Assembly (NCBI RefSeq): GCF_947495275.1
Contig: NZ_CANLYL010000012.1
Coordinates: 62,001 to 126,000 of the forward strand
Length of the DNA stretch: 64,000 bases
Reading direction: 5' to 3'
DNA from: an uncultured Roseobacter sp.
GTDB lineage: Bacteria > Pseudomonadota > Alphaproteobacteria > Rhodobacterales > Rhodobacteraceae
Of the stretch, positions 19,655-27,550 are shown piece after piece; positions within the stretch are counted from its first letter, which is position 1, and each line of letters begins with the position of its first letter. A model generated the notes under the pieces. That model was not told the origin of the DNA, ran no database searches, and saw only the letters and a program-made list of their open reading frames with translations. The position numbers and the translations under genes were made by a program.

Positions 19655-20254
19655 ATGCTTTGGATGGATATGCCACGGGATACGCTTTCGACGCTGAGCG
19701 ATGACGCTCTGATGGTGCTTTACGCCAACGGCGATCCCGCTGCTGCACGCGCCCTCGCAGGGCGACTATTGCCCCGTGTTTTCGGCCAGGCGCGGCGGAT
19801 GCTCGGTGATGACGGTGAGGCTGAGGATGTCGCGCAGGAGGCAATGGTGCGGTTGTGGCGAATTGCGCCCCGCTGGCGACAGGGCGAGGCGCAGGTGAGC
19901 ACCTGGCTTTACCGGGTTTGTGCCAATCTGTGCACAGATCGGTTACGCAAAAGGCGCCATGTCGCCCTGGACGAGATCGCAGAACCGGAGGACCCGGTGC
20001 CGGGTGTCGAAAGAAAAATGCAGGAACGGTCTCGTGATGATGCGCTGCAAGGGGCTTTGAATGCACTGCCGGAAAGGCAGCGACAGGCCGTGATCCTGCG
20101 ACATATTGAGGGACTGGCAAACCCTGAAATAGCTGCCGTAATGGAAATCAGCCCACGGGCGGTGGAAAGCCTGACTGCGCGGGGTAAACGGGCGTTGGCG
20201 GCTCTTCTGGCCGGTAAACGTGCAGAACTGGGATACGACGATGACACCTCATGA
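19655..20254 (+). CDS. ECF-type RNA polymerase sigma factor
   Basis: A protein of about 199 residues with sigma region 2 (ARRMLGDDGEAEDVAQEAMVR and VSTWLYRVCANLCTDRLRKR) and region 4 (LPERQRQAVILRHIEGLANP, then IAAVMEISPRAVESLTARG). This two-region layout is that of extracytoplasmic-function sigma factors. Several ATGs (19655, 19664, 19670) could start it and no strong ribosome-binding site decides. The C-terminus overlaps the next gene by 14 bases. The downstream membrane protein and metal sensor suggest a CnrH-like system in which sigma is held by a membrane anti-sigma factor. Promoter targets are unknown. Confidence 0.87.
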   Translation: MLWMDMPRDTLSTLSDDALMVLYANGDPAAARALAGRLLPRVFGQARRMLGDDGEAEDVAQEAMVRLWRIAPRWRQGEAQVSTWLYRVCANLCTDRLRKRRHVALDEIAEPEDPVPGVERKMQERSRDDALQGALNALPERQRQAVILRHIEGLANPEIAAVMEISPRAVESLTARGKRALAALLAGKRAELGYDDDTS

Positions 20255-20609
20255 TGATGACGATATGACCCAGGTGGATCGGCTGCTGAAAGCGGCGCGT
20301 GATGGTGAACCGGACCTGCCATCAGGTTTGATGGCACGGGTTTTGGCCGATGCTGACGCGATCCAATCGCAACCGGCGCGCCCACCGATGCCAGCTCGAC
20401 CGCTTTGGGCGCGGCTGAGCGAGGCGCTTGGCGGGTGGCAAGGTATGGGCGGACTGGTCGCGGCAACCTGCGCTGGTGTGTGGATAGGGTTCAGCCCGCC
20501 TGCATCGGTTCCCGATGCGGGTGCCTTGATACTTGGGTATGAGGCGGGCGTGGAGGAGAGTTCGACAGCAGAATTGACCAGCTTTGGCTGGGATCTGGAC
20601 GAGGGATAG
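20241..20609 (+). CDS. Small single-pass membrane protein, candidate anti-sigma factor
   Basis: A 122-residue protein not assigned to a named family. The N-terminal 65 residues are acidic then proline-rich and probably cytoplasmic; a single hydrophobic stretch (MGGLVAATCAGVWIGF) at about 69-84 is followed by a short, acidic, presumably periplasmic tail. Start overlap with the sigma-factor gene and a 3-base gap to the metal-sensor gene place it where CnrY-type anti-sigma factors sit in cobalt/nickel resistance operons. Sequence similarity to CnrY is not evident by eye, so the role rests on topology and position. Confidence 0.55.
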   Translation: MTPHDDDDMTQVDRLLKAARDGEPDLPSGLMARVLADADAIQSQPARPPMPARPLWARLSEALGGWQGMGGLVAATCAGVWIGFSPPASVPDAGALILGYEAGVEESSTAELTSFGWDLDEG

Positions 20610-20612
20610 ATC

Positions 20613-21107
20613 ATGCAGACTGAAATGGAACGCAAGTCAGGCACGTCGCGTCGTATCAAGATATTGCTTGGCGTCTCACTGGCGTTGAATCTCGCTGTCG
20701 TGGGATTGGTGGCCGGAACTCTTTTGCGCCACGGTGAAGGCGGGCGCGGAGGGTTGCGGATGGCGGGATTGGGGGCTTATGGACTGCCTTACATGATGGC
20801 GCTCCCGCATCATGAACGGCGCGCGGTGATTCATTCCGCGCGCGAGGGGAGCCCGGAGGGGTTTCCAGATCGGGCTGCGCGACGGGCACTCTATGCGGAA
20901 GTCCTGAGCGCCTTGCGCAACGTTCCCTACGATCCTGAAAAACTCTCAAAGGCTGTCGAACGGCAGGCCGCGACGACGATTGCCGTGCAGGAAGCCGCAT
21001 TGGGCGCCTGGATGGAGGTTGTCGGCGGTATGACTGATGCAGAGCGTGAGAACTACGCTCAGGATGTCGAAGAAGTGCTGCGCCGAGGCCCCCGCCGACG
21101 CAAGTAG
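20613..21107 (+). CDS. Periplasmic heavy-metal sensor (Metal_resist/CnrX-like)
   Basis: A 164-residue protein with one N-terminal membrane helix (ILLGVSLALNLAVVGLVAG, about 16-34) and a helical periplasmic domain. The segments HHERRAVIHSAR, RRALYAEVLSALRN and a final helix ending DVEEVLRRG match the four-helix CnrX/CpxP-like pattern. CnrX senses Ni/Co and releases the sigma factor through the anti-sigma partner. GAGGGA precedes the ATG. It closes the three-gene cassette. Metal identity cannot be told; the paired histidines in PHHE are possible ligands. Confidence 0.75.
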   Translation: MQTEMERKSGTSRRIKILLGVSLALNLAVVGLVAGTLLRHGEGGRGGLRMAGLGAYGLPYMMALPHHERRAVIHSAREGSPEGFPDRAARRALYAEVLSALRNVPYDPEKLSKAVERQAATTIAVQEAALGAWMEVVGGMTDAERENYAQDVEEVLRRGPRRRK

Positions 21108-21131
21108 TCCTGGATGCTTCATCCGTCCTGC

Positions 21132-22535
21132 TCAGGCAGCAGGGCGGTTGAGATTGATCTGGTTCCGGCCCTGCATTTTGGCGGAATAGAGCGCTTTGTC
21201 AGCCGCATCCAGCAGCACATTGGCGTCGAGGGTTTCCGCGCGGTCCTGTTTGGACCGCAGCCCGCCGATGGTCACACCGATTGACACCGTCACCTTGATC
21301 GGTTCGTCTGCCCCGGGTACGATAAATCCGCGCCCGCCGATCTTGCGACACAATCTGCTGGCCGCGACACGGGCTTCCGTGAGCGGGGTTGCGGGCATGA
21401 CGATCAGGAATTCTTCGCCTCCGATCCGGGCCACGAGATCAACACCGCGCAAGTTATCCCGTAAGCGCTGGGCCGCTTCCACCAGCACAGCGTCTCCGGA
21501 AGCATGGCCATAAAGATCGTTGATCTGCTTGAAATGATCCAGATCAGCCACCATCACGGCAAAACTTCTGCCCGTTGCCGCGGCGTGTTCGGCCACCCGT
21601 GCCAGATGAGGCATGGCGTAACGACGGTTGTGCAGCCCGGTCAGCGGATCGGAAACAGCGGCTTTCAGCCCGGTGCGTACGGTTGCGCGCAACTGATCTG
21701 CAATACGCTTGCGTCGCAGCATCGCTTTGACCCGGAGCGTCAGTTCAGCGGCCTCGAAGCCGTCGGTCATCAGGTCATCGGCCCCTAAATCCAGCGCATA
21801 AGCCCCCAAGCCGGGATCCGGCCGGGACTGCAGCACCAAAATTCCGGCGTGGCGTGTTATCGCGGTGGCGCGAATGGCGGCAAGCAGGCGCAGAACGTCG
21901 CTGTTGCTGCCGTCATCTCCGGCCAGAGATAAGATGAACACATCGGGCACTTTGCCGGGAGAGAGGTCCCGCAGCGCAGTTTCCGGGGCGGTAAAGCTCA
22001 GGTCCGTGCGTAGGAGGGGTCTTAGCTGGCTGATCCAGCTATGCGCCGTGTTTGCGTCCGATCCCACCAGAACCGCGCGTCCCGGCGGACCGAAATCCAT
22101 GGTGTCTTCCGCAAAACCAAGGGCTCTTGAGGTATCGTCGCGCATTTGCCATTCCGCCGCAGAGTTGTGCGCGCGAATGAGGCTTCGAACGCGCGCCAAT
22201 AGAAGGGTGTCGTCAATCGGCTTCAGCATGACATCCTGAACGCCGGCCTCCAGAGCTTTGAGGCGAGAATCTGCATTGGGCCGGCATCCCACCACCATGA
22301 TCGGAATGGCGCGGGTCTGGGCGCTGCGGTGCAACCGGCGGCAAAGCTCAGCCGCGTCACAATCGGGTAGAGCCATGGCTGAAATGATCAAGTCGGGGTC
22401 ATGGCGAAGCGCTGCAACACAGGCCTCGTCGGCCGTTGCCGCCTGTACGACTTCGTAAAATGCCGAGGCAAGTTTTACTTTAAGTACAATGCGATTGGTC
22501 GAAATCGCGTCTACGATGAGAATTTTTCCCTGCAC
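21132..22535 (-). CDS. PleD-like diguanylate cyclase with two degenerate receiver domains
   Basis: A 467-residue protein with two receiver-like domains (about 1-120 and 150-275) and a C-terminal GGDEF domain (about 300-460) carrying GGEEF at about 371-375. The RGVD five residues upstream is an RxxD inhibitory site, so the cyclase should be active and product-regulated. The first receiver lacks the phospho-acceptor Asp: the strand reads LIISAMALP where PleD-type domains have an Asp four residues before the Pro. The second (VFILSLAGDD) also lacks it. The start is GTG with AAGGA upstream. Activity is probably controlled by something other than phosphorylation. It diverges from the DUF3572 gene. 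Confidence 0.88.
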   Translation of the reverse strand: MQGKILIVDAISTNRIVLKVKLASAFYEVVQAATADEACVAALRHDPDLIISAMALPDCDAAELCRRLHRSAQTRAIPIMVVGCRPNADSRLKALEAGVQDVMLKPIDDTLLLARVRSLIRAHNSAAEWQMRDDTSRALGFAEDTMDFGPPGRAVLVGSDANTAHSWISQLRPLLRTDLSFTAPETALRDLSPGKVPDVFILSLAGDDGSNSDVLRLLAAIRATAITRHAGILVLQSRPDPGLGAYALDLGADDLMTDGFEAAELTLRVKAMLRRKRIADQLRATVRTGLKAAVSDPLTGLHNRRYAMPHLARVAEHAAATGRSFAVMVADLDHFKQINDLYGHASGDAVLVEAAQRLRDNLRGVDLVARIGGEEFLIVMPATPLTEARVAASRLCRKIGGRGFIVPGADEPIKVTVSIGVTIGGLRSKQDRAETLDANVLLDAADKALYSAKMQGRNQINLNRPAA

Positions 22536-22623
22536 GCTCTTCGCGTCCTTTCAAGGGTGAACAACCGCTGTTCGACATTGCACTCAATTTGGTTAACAAA
22601 GGGTTGCGAATGTAACGCCAATT

Positions 22624-22920
22624 ATGGGTAGGTACGCCATGTACACGCGGGAATCCGCCGAGGTTCTGGCCCTCCAGATTCTGGGGTGGTTGGCAGGGAA
22701 TGAAGAGTTGCTGCCGGTATTTTTAGGAGCGACGGGCGCGTCTGAGACAGACCTCAGGGCAGGGGCAAGCGATCCTGCCTTTCTGGGATCCGTACTGGAT
22801 TTTATCACCATGGATGACGCCTGGGTTATCGCCGCATGTGATGCGATCGGCGCCAAATATGACAGTCCGATGCAGGCCCGTCAGGCCTTGCCAGGCGGGG
22901 AGCAGGTGAACTGGACATGA
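22624..22920 (+). CDS. DUF3572 family protein
   Basis: A 98-residue (or 93-residue, if the second ATG at 22639 is used) protein of the alphaproteobacterial DUF3572 family. It has no signal peptide or membrane segment. The pattern ESAEVLALQILGWLAGN followed by LDFITMDDAWVIAACDA is typical. The stop overlaps the next gene's ATG (ATGA), so it is coupled to the HAD phosphatase. The function is unknown. Confidence 0.8.
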   Translation: MGRYAMYTRESAEVLALQILGWLAGNEELLPVFLGATGASETDLRAGASDPAFLGSVLDFITMDDAWVIAACDAIGAKYDSPMQARQALPGGEQVNWT

Positions 22921-23612
22921 GCGGTATCAAAGGGGTCCTTTTTGACAAGGACGGCACGCTTTTCGACTTCGCTGCAACCTGGGAGGTCTGGGCGGTCGGG
23001 TTTTTGGAGCGCATGACCGGGAACACGGAAGACGCCGCACATCTGGGCGCGCAGATCGGCTTTGACTATGCAGCTCAGAGATTTTCACCAGATAGCCTCG
23101 TCATCGCGGGAACACCCGGAGAGGTTGCGCAAGCCCTGATGCCATTCCTGCCGGGGACCTCTTTTCAGGACGTCCTGAACATCTTGAACGAGGAGGCGGA
23201 GATGGCGCCGCAGGTCGAGGCGATCCCGCTGGTCCCGTTCCTGAACGATCTGAGCGCGCGCGGTCTGCGTCTTGGTGTTGCGACAAATGATGCCGAAGCA
23301 CCGGCGCGGGCGCATCTGAAGTCTGCCGGGGTGACCGAGTTTTTCGATTTCATCGCAGGTTTCGACAGCGGCCATGGGGCCAAACCTGACCCCGGTCAAC
23401 TGCTGGCCTTTGCTCAGATGTTCTCAATCGCCCCTGAGGCTGTTGTGATGGTGGGGGATAGTACGCACGACCTTATCGCCGGTCGCGCCGCCGGGATGCG
23501 ATGTGTGGGCGTCTTGACCGGTCTGGCGGAACGCCACGTCCTGGAGCCGCTTTCCGAGGTCGTACTAGACGATGTCGGCGGGTTGACGGACTGGATCGCG
23601 GCGCAGTCCTAG
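22917..23612 (+). CDS. HAD-family hydrolase, phosphoglycolate-phosphatase-like
   Basis: A 231-residue haloacid-dehalogenase-superfamily phosphatase. Motif I is LFDKDGTLFDF with the nucleophile Asp and acid/base Asp two residues on, motif II is GVATND, and motif IV is VMVGDSTHDLIAGRAAG. A helical cap lies between motifs I and II. Gph-type enzymes remove phosphate from 2-phosphoglycolate or related metabolites. The exact substrate is not defined. It is coupled to the DUF3572 gene by an ATGA overlap. Confidence 0.85.
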   Translation: MSGIKGVLFDKDGTLFDFAATWEVWAVGFLERMTGNTEDAAHLGAQIGFDYAAQRFSPDSLVIAGTPGEVAQALMPFLPGTSFQDVLNILNEEAEMAPQVEAIPLVPFLNDLSARGLRLGVATNDAEAPARAHLKSAGVTEFFDFIAGFDSGHGAKPDPGQLLAFAQMFSIAPEAVVMVGDSTHDLIAGRAAGMRCVGVLTGLAERHVLEPLSEVVLDDVGGLTDWIAAQS

Positions 23613-23735
23613 CAAGTTCAGACAATTCCATATGTAGTCAGCTCCTCAAAAGCGACGCATCACGTCGCAATTGAGACGGCGACGGCACCAGTGCTCTGCC
23701 CTTTATGAAAGGATCAGATGTGCAGGGAGCAAGAC

Positions 23736-25298
23736 ATGGCCAGATCATCGGATCGTCGCAGGACAAGAAGTGGCGGGCGCGCCGGCGCGGCAAACCGGCG
23801 CGGTACGGCCGTCATCGAGCAAATGCCCTGGAACCCGCCGGTCAATCTTGATCGACCGACGGAGCCTTTGACACCCGAAGGGGTCGAGGCAATTCATGAT
23901 GGTGCCATGCGCATTTTGGAAGAGATCGGTGTCGCCTTCCTCAATCCCGAAGCCGTAGATATTCTGCGCAAGGCGGGATGTGACATAGACGGCGAAAACG
24001 TCAGGATGGGCCGCGATTTCGTTATGGAGTGGGTTGCGCGCGCGCCTTCCGAATTCACCCTGACGCCGCGAAATCTCGATCGGCAAATCACCGTGGGCGG
24101 GCGGAATTTGCTCTTCGGTAACGTTTCTTCGCCACCCAACTACTGGGATATGGAACTGGGCACGAAGGTCCCGGGCACGCGTGAGATGTGTCGCAACCTG
24201 CTCAAGCTGACACAATATTTCAACTGTATCCACTTTGCCGGTGGGTATCCTGTAGAACCGGTCGACCTGCACGCTTCGGTCAGACACCTCGACGTCCTTT
24301 ATGACAAGCTTACCCTGACGGATAAGGTCATGCATGCCTACTCTCTGGGCAAGGAACGTGTCGAAGACGTCATGGAAATGGTGCGTATCGCGGGGGGGCT
24401 CACCCATGAAGAATTCGACGCCAGCCCGCGCATGTATACCAACATCAACTCTACCTCGCCGCTCAAGCACGACTTTCCGATGTTGGATGGCTGGATGCGG
24501 TTGGCGCGACGCGGACAGGGTCTGGTGGTGACGCCTTTCACGCTTGCAGGGGCGATGGCCCCGGTGACGATGGCAGGTGCCGTTGCGCAGTCTTTGGCCG
24601 AGGCCCTTTGCGCGGTTGTTCTGGCGCAAATCATCAATCCCGGATGCCCAGTGGCGATTGGCACCTTTACCTCGAACGTTGATATGAAATCGGGTGCGCC
24701 CGCGTTCGGCACACCGGAATACATGCGCGCAACCCAGATGACAGGGCAATTGAGCCGGTATTACGGTCTGCCGATGCGCTCCAGCGGTGTTTGTGCCGCG
24801 AATGTACCGGATGGTCAGGCGATGTGGGAGACGTCGAACAGCCTCTGGGCCGCTGTTCAATCAGGTACAAACATGATCTACCACGCTGCCGGCTGGCTCG
24901 AGGGCGGATTGATTGCCAGCCCAGAAAAGTTCATTATGGATTGCGAGATACTGCAGCAAATACAACGATATATGGACCCTCAGATCACGGAGACGGGCCC
25001 CGATGAAATCGCATTGGACGCGATCAAATCTGTTGGAAACGCTGGTCATTTCTTCGGAATCCAACATACGCAGGATCGCTATACCAGAGCCTTTTATCAA
25101 CCGTTCCTGAGCGATTGGAAGAACTACGAAGGGTGGGAGGTTGCAGGGGCTGTCTGGACGCCTGAACGCGCACATCTGATGTTCAAGGAGATCATTGGCA
25201 GCTTTGAGGCACCCCCGCTGGATATTGCCATTCGGGATGAGTTGGCGGATTTTGTTGCGCGCAGAAAGGCCGAAGGTGGCGCACCGACCGATTTTTGA
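23736..25298 (+). CDS. MttB-superfamily methyltransferase, non-pyrrolysine
   Basis: A 520-residue member of the trimethylamine methyltransferase (MttB) superfamily. The barrel signatures VGGRNLLFGNVSSPPNY, YTNINSTSPLKHD and TFTSNVDMKSGAPAFGTPEY are present. No in-frame TAG occurs, so it lacks the pyrrolysine of true TMA methyltransferases and falls with the MtgB-like group, which demethylates glycine betaine and other quaternary amines to a corrinoid protein. GGGAG before the chosen ATG favours it over one 18 bases upstream. No corrinoid protein gene is adjacent. The substrate is unknown; betaine released from carnitine is one candidate. Confidence 0.85.
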   Translation: MARSSDRRRTRSGGRAGAANRRGTAVIEQMPWNPPVNLDRPTEPLTPEGVEAIHDGAMRILEEIGVAFLNPEAVDILRKAGCDIDGENVRMGRDFVMEWVARAPSEFTLTPRNLDRQITVGGRNLLFGNVSSPPNYWDMELGTKVPGTREMCRNLLKLTQYFNCIHFAGGYPVEPVDLHASVRHLDVLYDKLTLTDKVMHAYSLGKERVEDVMEMVRIAGGLTHEEFDASPRMYTNINSTSPLKHDFPMLDGWMRLARRGQGLVVTPFTLAGAMAPVTMAGAVAQSLAEALCAVVLAQIINPGCPVAIGTFTSNVDMKSGAPAFGTPEYMRATQMTGQLSRYYGLPMRSSGVCAANVPDGQAMWETSNSLWAAVQSGTNMIYHAAGWLEGGLIASPEKFIMDCEILQQIQRYMDPQITETGPDEIALDAIKSVGNAGHFFGIQHTQDRYTRAFYQPFLSDWKNYEGWEVAGAVWTPERAHLMFKEIIGSFEAPPLDIAIRDELADFVARRKAEGGAPTDF

Positions 25299-25397
25299 TC
25301 AAACTGCGATAAATCCAACTCATTAGAATTGCACATGTTCGTCAAATCTTAACCGAAAAGCGCCATCGTTTCCTGTGTATATGGGAATGAGGACTTC

Positions 25398-25985
25398 ATG
25401 CACGGGCTTGTGAATAGGGCGATTCAACGCTTTGTCGTTGATACCTACGGGACTGCTCAATGGGCAGCCTCGGCCAAACGCGCGAATCTCGATTTTACCG
25501 AATTCGAGGCGATGTGGACCTATGAAGATGAGCTCACACCGCGGGTGCTTGCGGCAGTCTGTGACGTGCTGGACCGCCCCTACGACGAATTGATGGAGGA
25601 TATTGGGACCTATCTGGTGTCCCATCCAAACCTGGCCGCACCGCGTCGGTTATTGCGATTCAGCGGTGTCAATTTTGTTGAGTTTTTGCATTCGCTTGAC
25701 GATTTACACGATCGGGCGCGACTTGCCGTTTCGGATTTGATGCTGCCCCACCTTGAATTGCGTGAGCACTCGGCCAACAGCTATAGCCTCAATTGCCAAG
25801 GGGACCTCCCTGGCTATGGGCATTTGTTCACCGGGGTTTTGCGGGCGATGGCCGATGATTACGGGGCCTTGGTCTTTCTCGAACACAAGGGGTCGAAGGA
25901 CGGTGTCGAAACCGTCGCCATATCGCTGTTGGAGGCGGAGTTTGCAGAAGACAAGGGGTTCGAGCTGGGAGTTGGTGTGACGTGA
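25398..25985 (+). CDS. H-NOX (heme nitric oxide-binding) sensor protein
   Basis: A 195-residue H-NOX protein, a gas sensor that binds NO at a His-ligated heme. It has the family start MHGLVNRAIQRFV. The proximal ligand is His104 in LDDLHDRARL, and Pro117 matches the conserved distorting proline (+13). Counting without gaps from the His, the YxSxR heme-propionate motif is replaced by Cys133-x-Gly135-x-Leu137, an unusual change. The stop overlaps the start of the downstream diguanylate cyclase (GTGA), the arrangement known in Dinoroseobacter shibae, where NO modulates c-di-GMP synthesis. Whether this copy holds heme normally is open. Confidence 0.85.
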   Translation: MHGLVNRAIQRFVVDTYGTAQWAASAKRANLDFTEFEAMWTYEDELTPRVLAAVCDVLDRPYDELMEDIGTYLVSHPNLAAPRRLLRFSGVNFVEFLHSLDDLHDRARLAVSDLMLPHLELREHSANSYSLNCQGDLPGYGHLFTGVLRAMADDYGALVFLEHKGSKDGVETVAISLLEAEFAEDKGFELGVGVT

Positions 25986-27022
25986 CGAACTGTGAACTCT
26001 CTCAAAATTTGTTGAACGTCATGTGTCCCATGCACGTTGTCCTTGATCGAACCGGTCAGATCATCCATGCCGGTCCCACGGCAAGAAAACTGTTGTCTGA
26101 TCAAGAAATAGTCGGTCAAGCCTTTCTGAAACTGTTTGAGATCAATCGCCCACATGAGATTTCAACGATTGAGGGCCTGCTGGCGAAGGCTGGCAAGAAA
26201 TTGCATTTGCGGCTTCGGAATTATCCCAACCGCTCGCTCAAAGGGGTTTTGATGGAAGGCCCCGAGCGTGACCAGATGACGGTCAATCTGTCTTTCGGCA
26301 TTTCCGTTGTCGACGCCGTTCAGGATTACAAGCTGACGGCCGCAGATTTCGCGCCGACAGATCTTACAATTGAGATGCTCTATCTGGTGGAGGCGAAATC
26401 CGCTGCCATGGAGGCGTCACGTCAATTGAACCTCCGGCTTCAAGGCGCGCGGGTTGAGGCCGAGGCGCAGGCGCTTACCGATACTCTGACGGGCCTGAAG
26501 AACCGGCGCGCCATGGATCAAGCTCTCGAAGAATTGGTCGCGTCTGGCGATAATTTCGCGGCAATGTTGATTGATCTGGATTTTTTCAAAGCAGTCAACG
26601 ATACGCTGGGTCATGCCGCTGGCGACTTCGTTTTGGAAGAAGTTGCTTCAATAATGCTGCGTGAAACACGTAGTCGGGATGTGGTTGCACGTGTGGGAGG
26701 GGACGAATTTGTCTTGCTGCTCCGCGAGATTGACGATCCCGTCAAGGCTGAACGCATTGCAAAGAGGATCATAGACCTGCTTTCGGAGCCAATGATTTTC
26801 GAAGGACTGGAATGCAAAATCTCGGCGAGTGCAGGGACCGCGATGTCGTCGGATTACGACATCGTTTCTGCTGATCAGATGCTGATCGATGCCGACCTCG
26901 CACTCTATCAAAGCAAAAGAGATGGACGCGGTCGACATATGTTCTTCGTACCCAGTATGGTCGAAAACGGTACAAATCCGGTGCAACACCAAAAAGACGA
27001 TGCTTTGACAAAGCAAGCTTGA
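25982..27022 (+). CDS. H-NOX-associated diguanylate cyclase
   Basis: A 346-residue cytoplasmic protein. The N-terminal half (about 10-160) has a PAS-like HNOBA domain (VVLDRTGQIIHAGP, then AAMEASRQLNLRLQGARVEA coiled coil), the usual docking module for H-NOX. The C-terminal GGDEF domain (about 165-335) has VGGDEFVLL at about 239 and an RSRD inhibitory site upstream, so both synthesis and product inhibition look intact. The GTG start overlaps the H-NOX stop by 4 bases. The pair probably converts NO levels into c-di-GMP, affecting attachment or biofilm formation. Confidence 0.88.
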   Translation: MTNCELSQNLLNVMCPMHVVLDRTGQIIHAGPTARKLLSDQEIVGQAFLKLFEINRPHEISTIEGLLAKAGKKLHLRLRNYPNRSLKGVLMEGPERDQMTVNLSFGISVVDAVQDYKLTAADFAPTDLTIEMLYLVEAKSAAMEASRQLNLRLQGARVEAEAQALTDTLTGLKNRRAMDQALEELVASGDNFAAMLIDLDFFKAVNDTLGHAAGDFVLEEVASIMLRETRSRDVVARVGGDEFVLLLREIDDPVKAERIAKRIIDLLSEPMIFEGLECKISASAGTAMSSDYDIVSADQMLIDADLALYQSKRDGRGRHMFFVPSMVENGTNPVQHQKDDALTKQA

Positions 27023-27385
27023 TGGCTCCGTTCCGCGAAAGCTTCCTCCTCGGGCTGTCTTGAAGATCGGTACATCAACAGGACCCTGAAGAAACGTTCG
27101 AAGATCCAGCTCGTTCCAGTCACGCAAGAAAATCTCTGACTGCCCCATCAGGGTCGTTTCTCTTCAGAATGTCCAAGTGACTGGTTTTGTATGAGGTAGG
27201 AACGAACGCTGTTGTCAAACGCGCGTGTTTATTTCCGATGCCCGCAACGGGATTGGATTTTGAATCGCTGGAGTTGGAATGGATTTGGAAAAGCGTGGAC
27301 AATTCCGCTTCTAACTCACCGCGCCATATAACGGCCTCTCGATGAGAGAGAGAGAATGCTGTAAGATACTGATTTCAAGTAAAAA
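27023..27385. other. Intergenic region between the diguanylate cyclase and tRNA-Glu genes
   Basis: No supported gene lies in these 363 bases. A 60-codon minus-strand frame (27120-27302) exists, but it has no recognisable domain and no strong ribosome-binding site. A short GA repeat (GAGAGAGAGA) occurs near 27345. A promoter for something downstream could lie here but none was recognised. Confidence 0.4.
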
Positions 27386-27460
27386 TGGTAGCCCGTAGGG
27401 GAATCGAACCCCTCTTTCCAGGTTGAAAACCTGGCGTCCTAACCGATAGACGAACGGGCC
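27386..27460 (-). tRNA. tRNA-Glu (anticodon TTC)
   Basis: The minus-strand sequence folds as a tRNA: a 7-bp acceptor stem starting GGCCCGT, a D-arm, an anticodon stem CCAGG/CCTGG with loop TTTTCAA (anticodon TTC), a T-arm with GGTTCGATTCC, and an encoded CCA end. The first acceptor pair is G-U rather than G-C. The gene is isolated and its length is 75 bases. Confidence 0.96.
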
Positions 27461-27550
27461 ACTTGGCTGTGAGCGGTTGATTAGGCAATCCGTGCCTGCG
27501 GCGCAAGTGGAAATTTCACGATCTTGAAAGAAACTTGAGCAGGGGGTGCT

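Noticed and set aside
18873-20120. Long minus-strand open frame (415 codons) opposite the EF-hand and sigma-factor genes
   Set aside because: No family-like translation, rich in Pro, His and Arg as antisense frames of high-GC genes are, and it opposes two well-supported genes.
23745-24860. Long minus-strand open frame (371 codons) opposite the MttB-like gene
   Set aside because: Antisense shadow with no recognisable motif and no ribosome-binding site.
23736-25298. Pyrrolysine-containing TMA methyltransferase
   Set aside because: No in-frame amber codon was found; the frame is continuous.
27120-27302. 60-codon minus-strand frame upstream of tRNA-Glu
   Set aside because: No domain, weak start and no neighbour support. 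A decayed gene end is possible but not shown.
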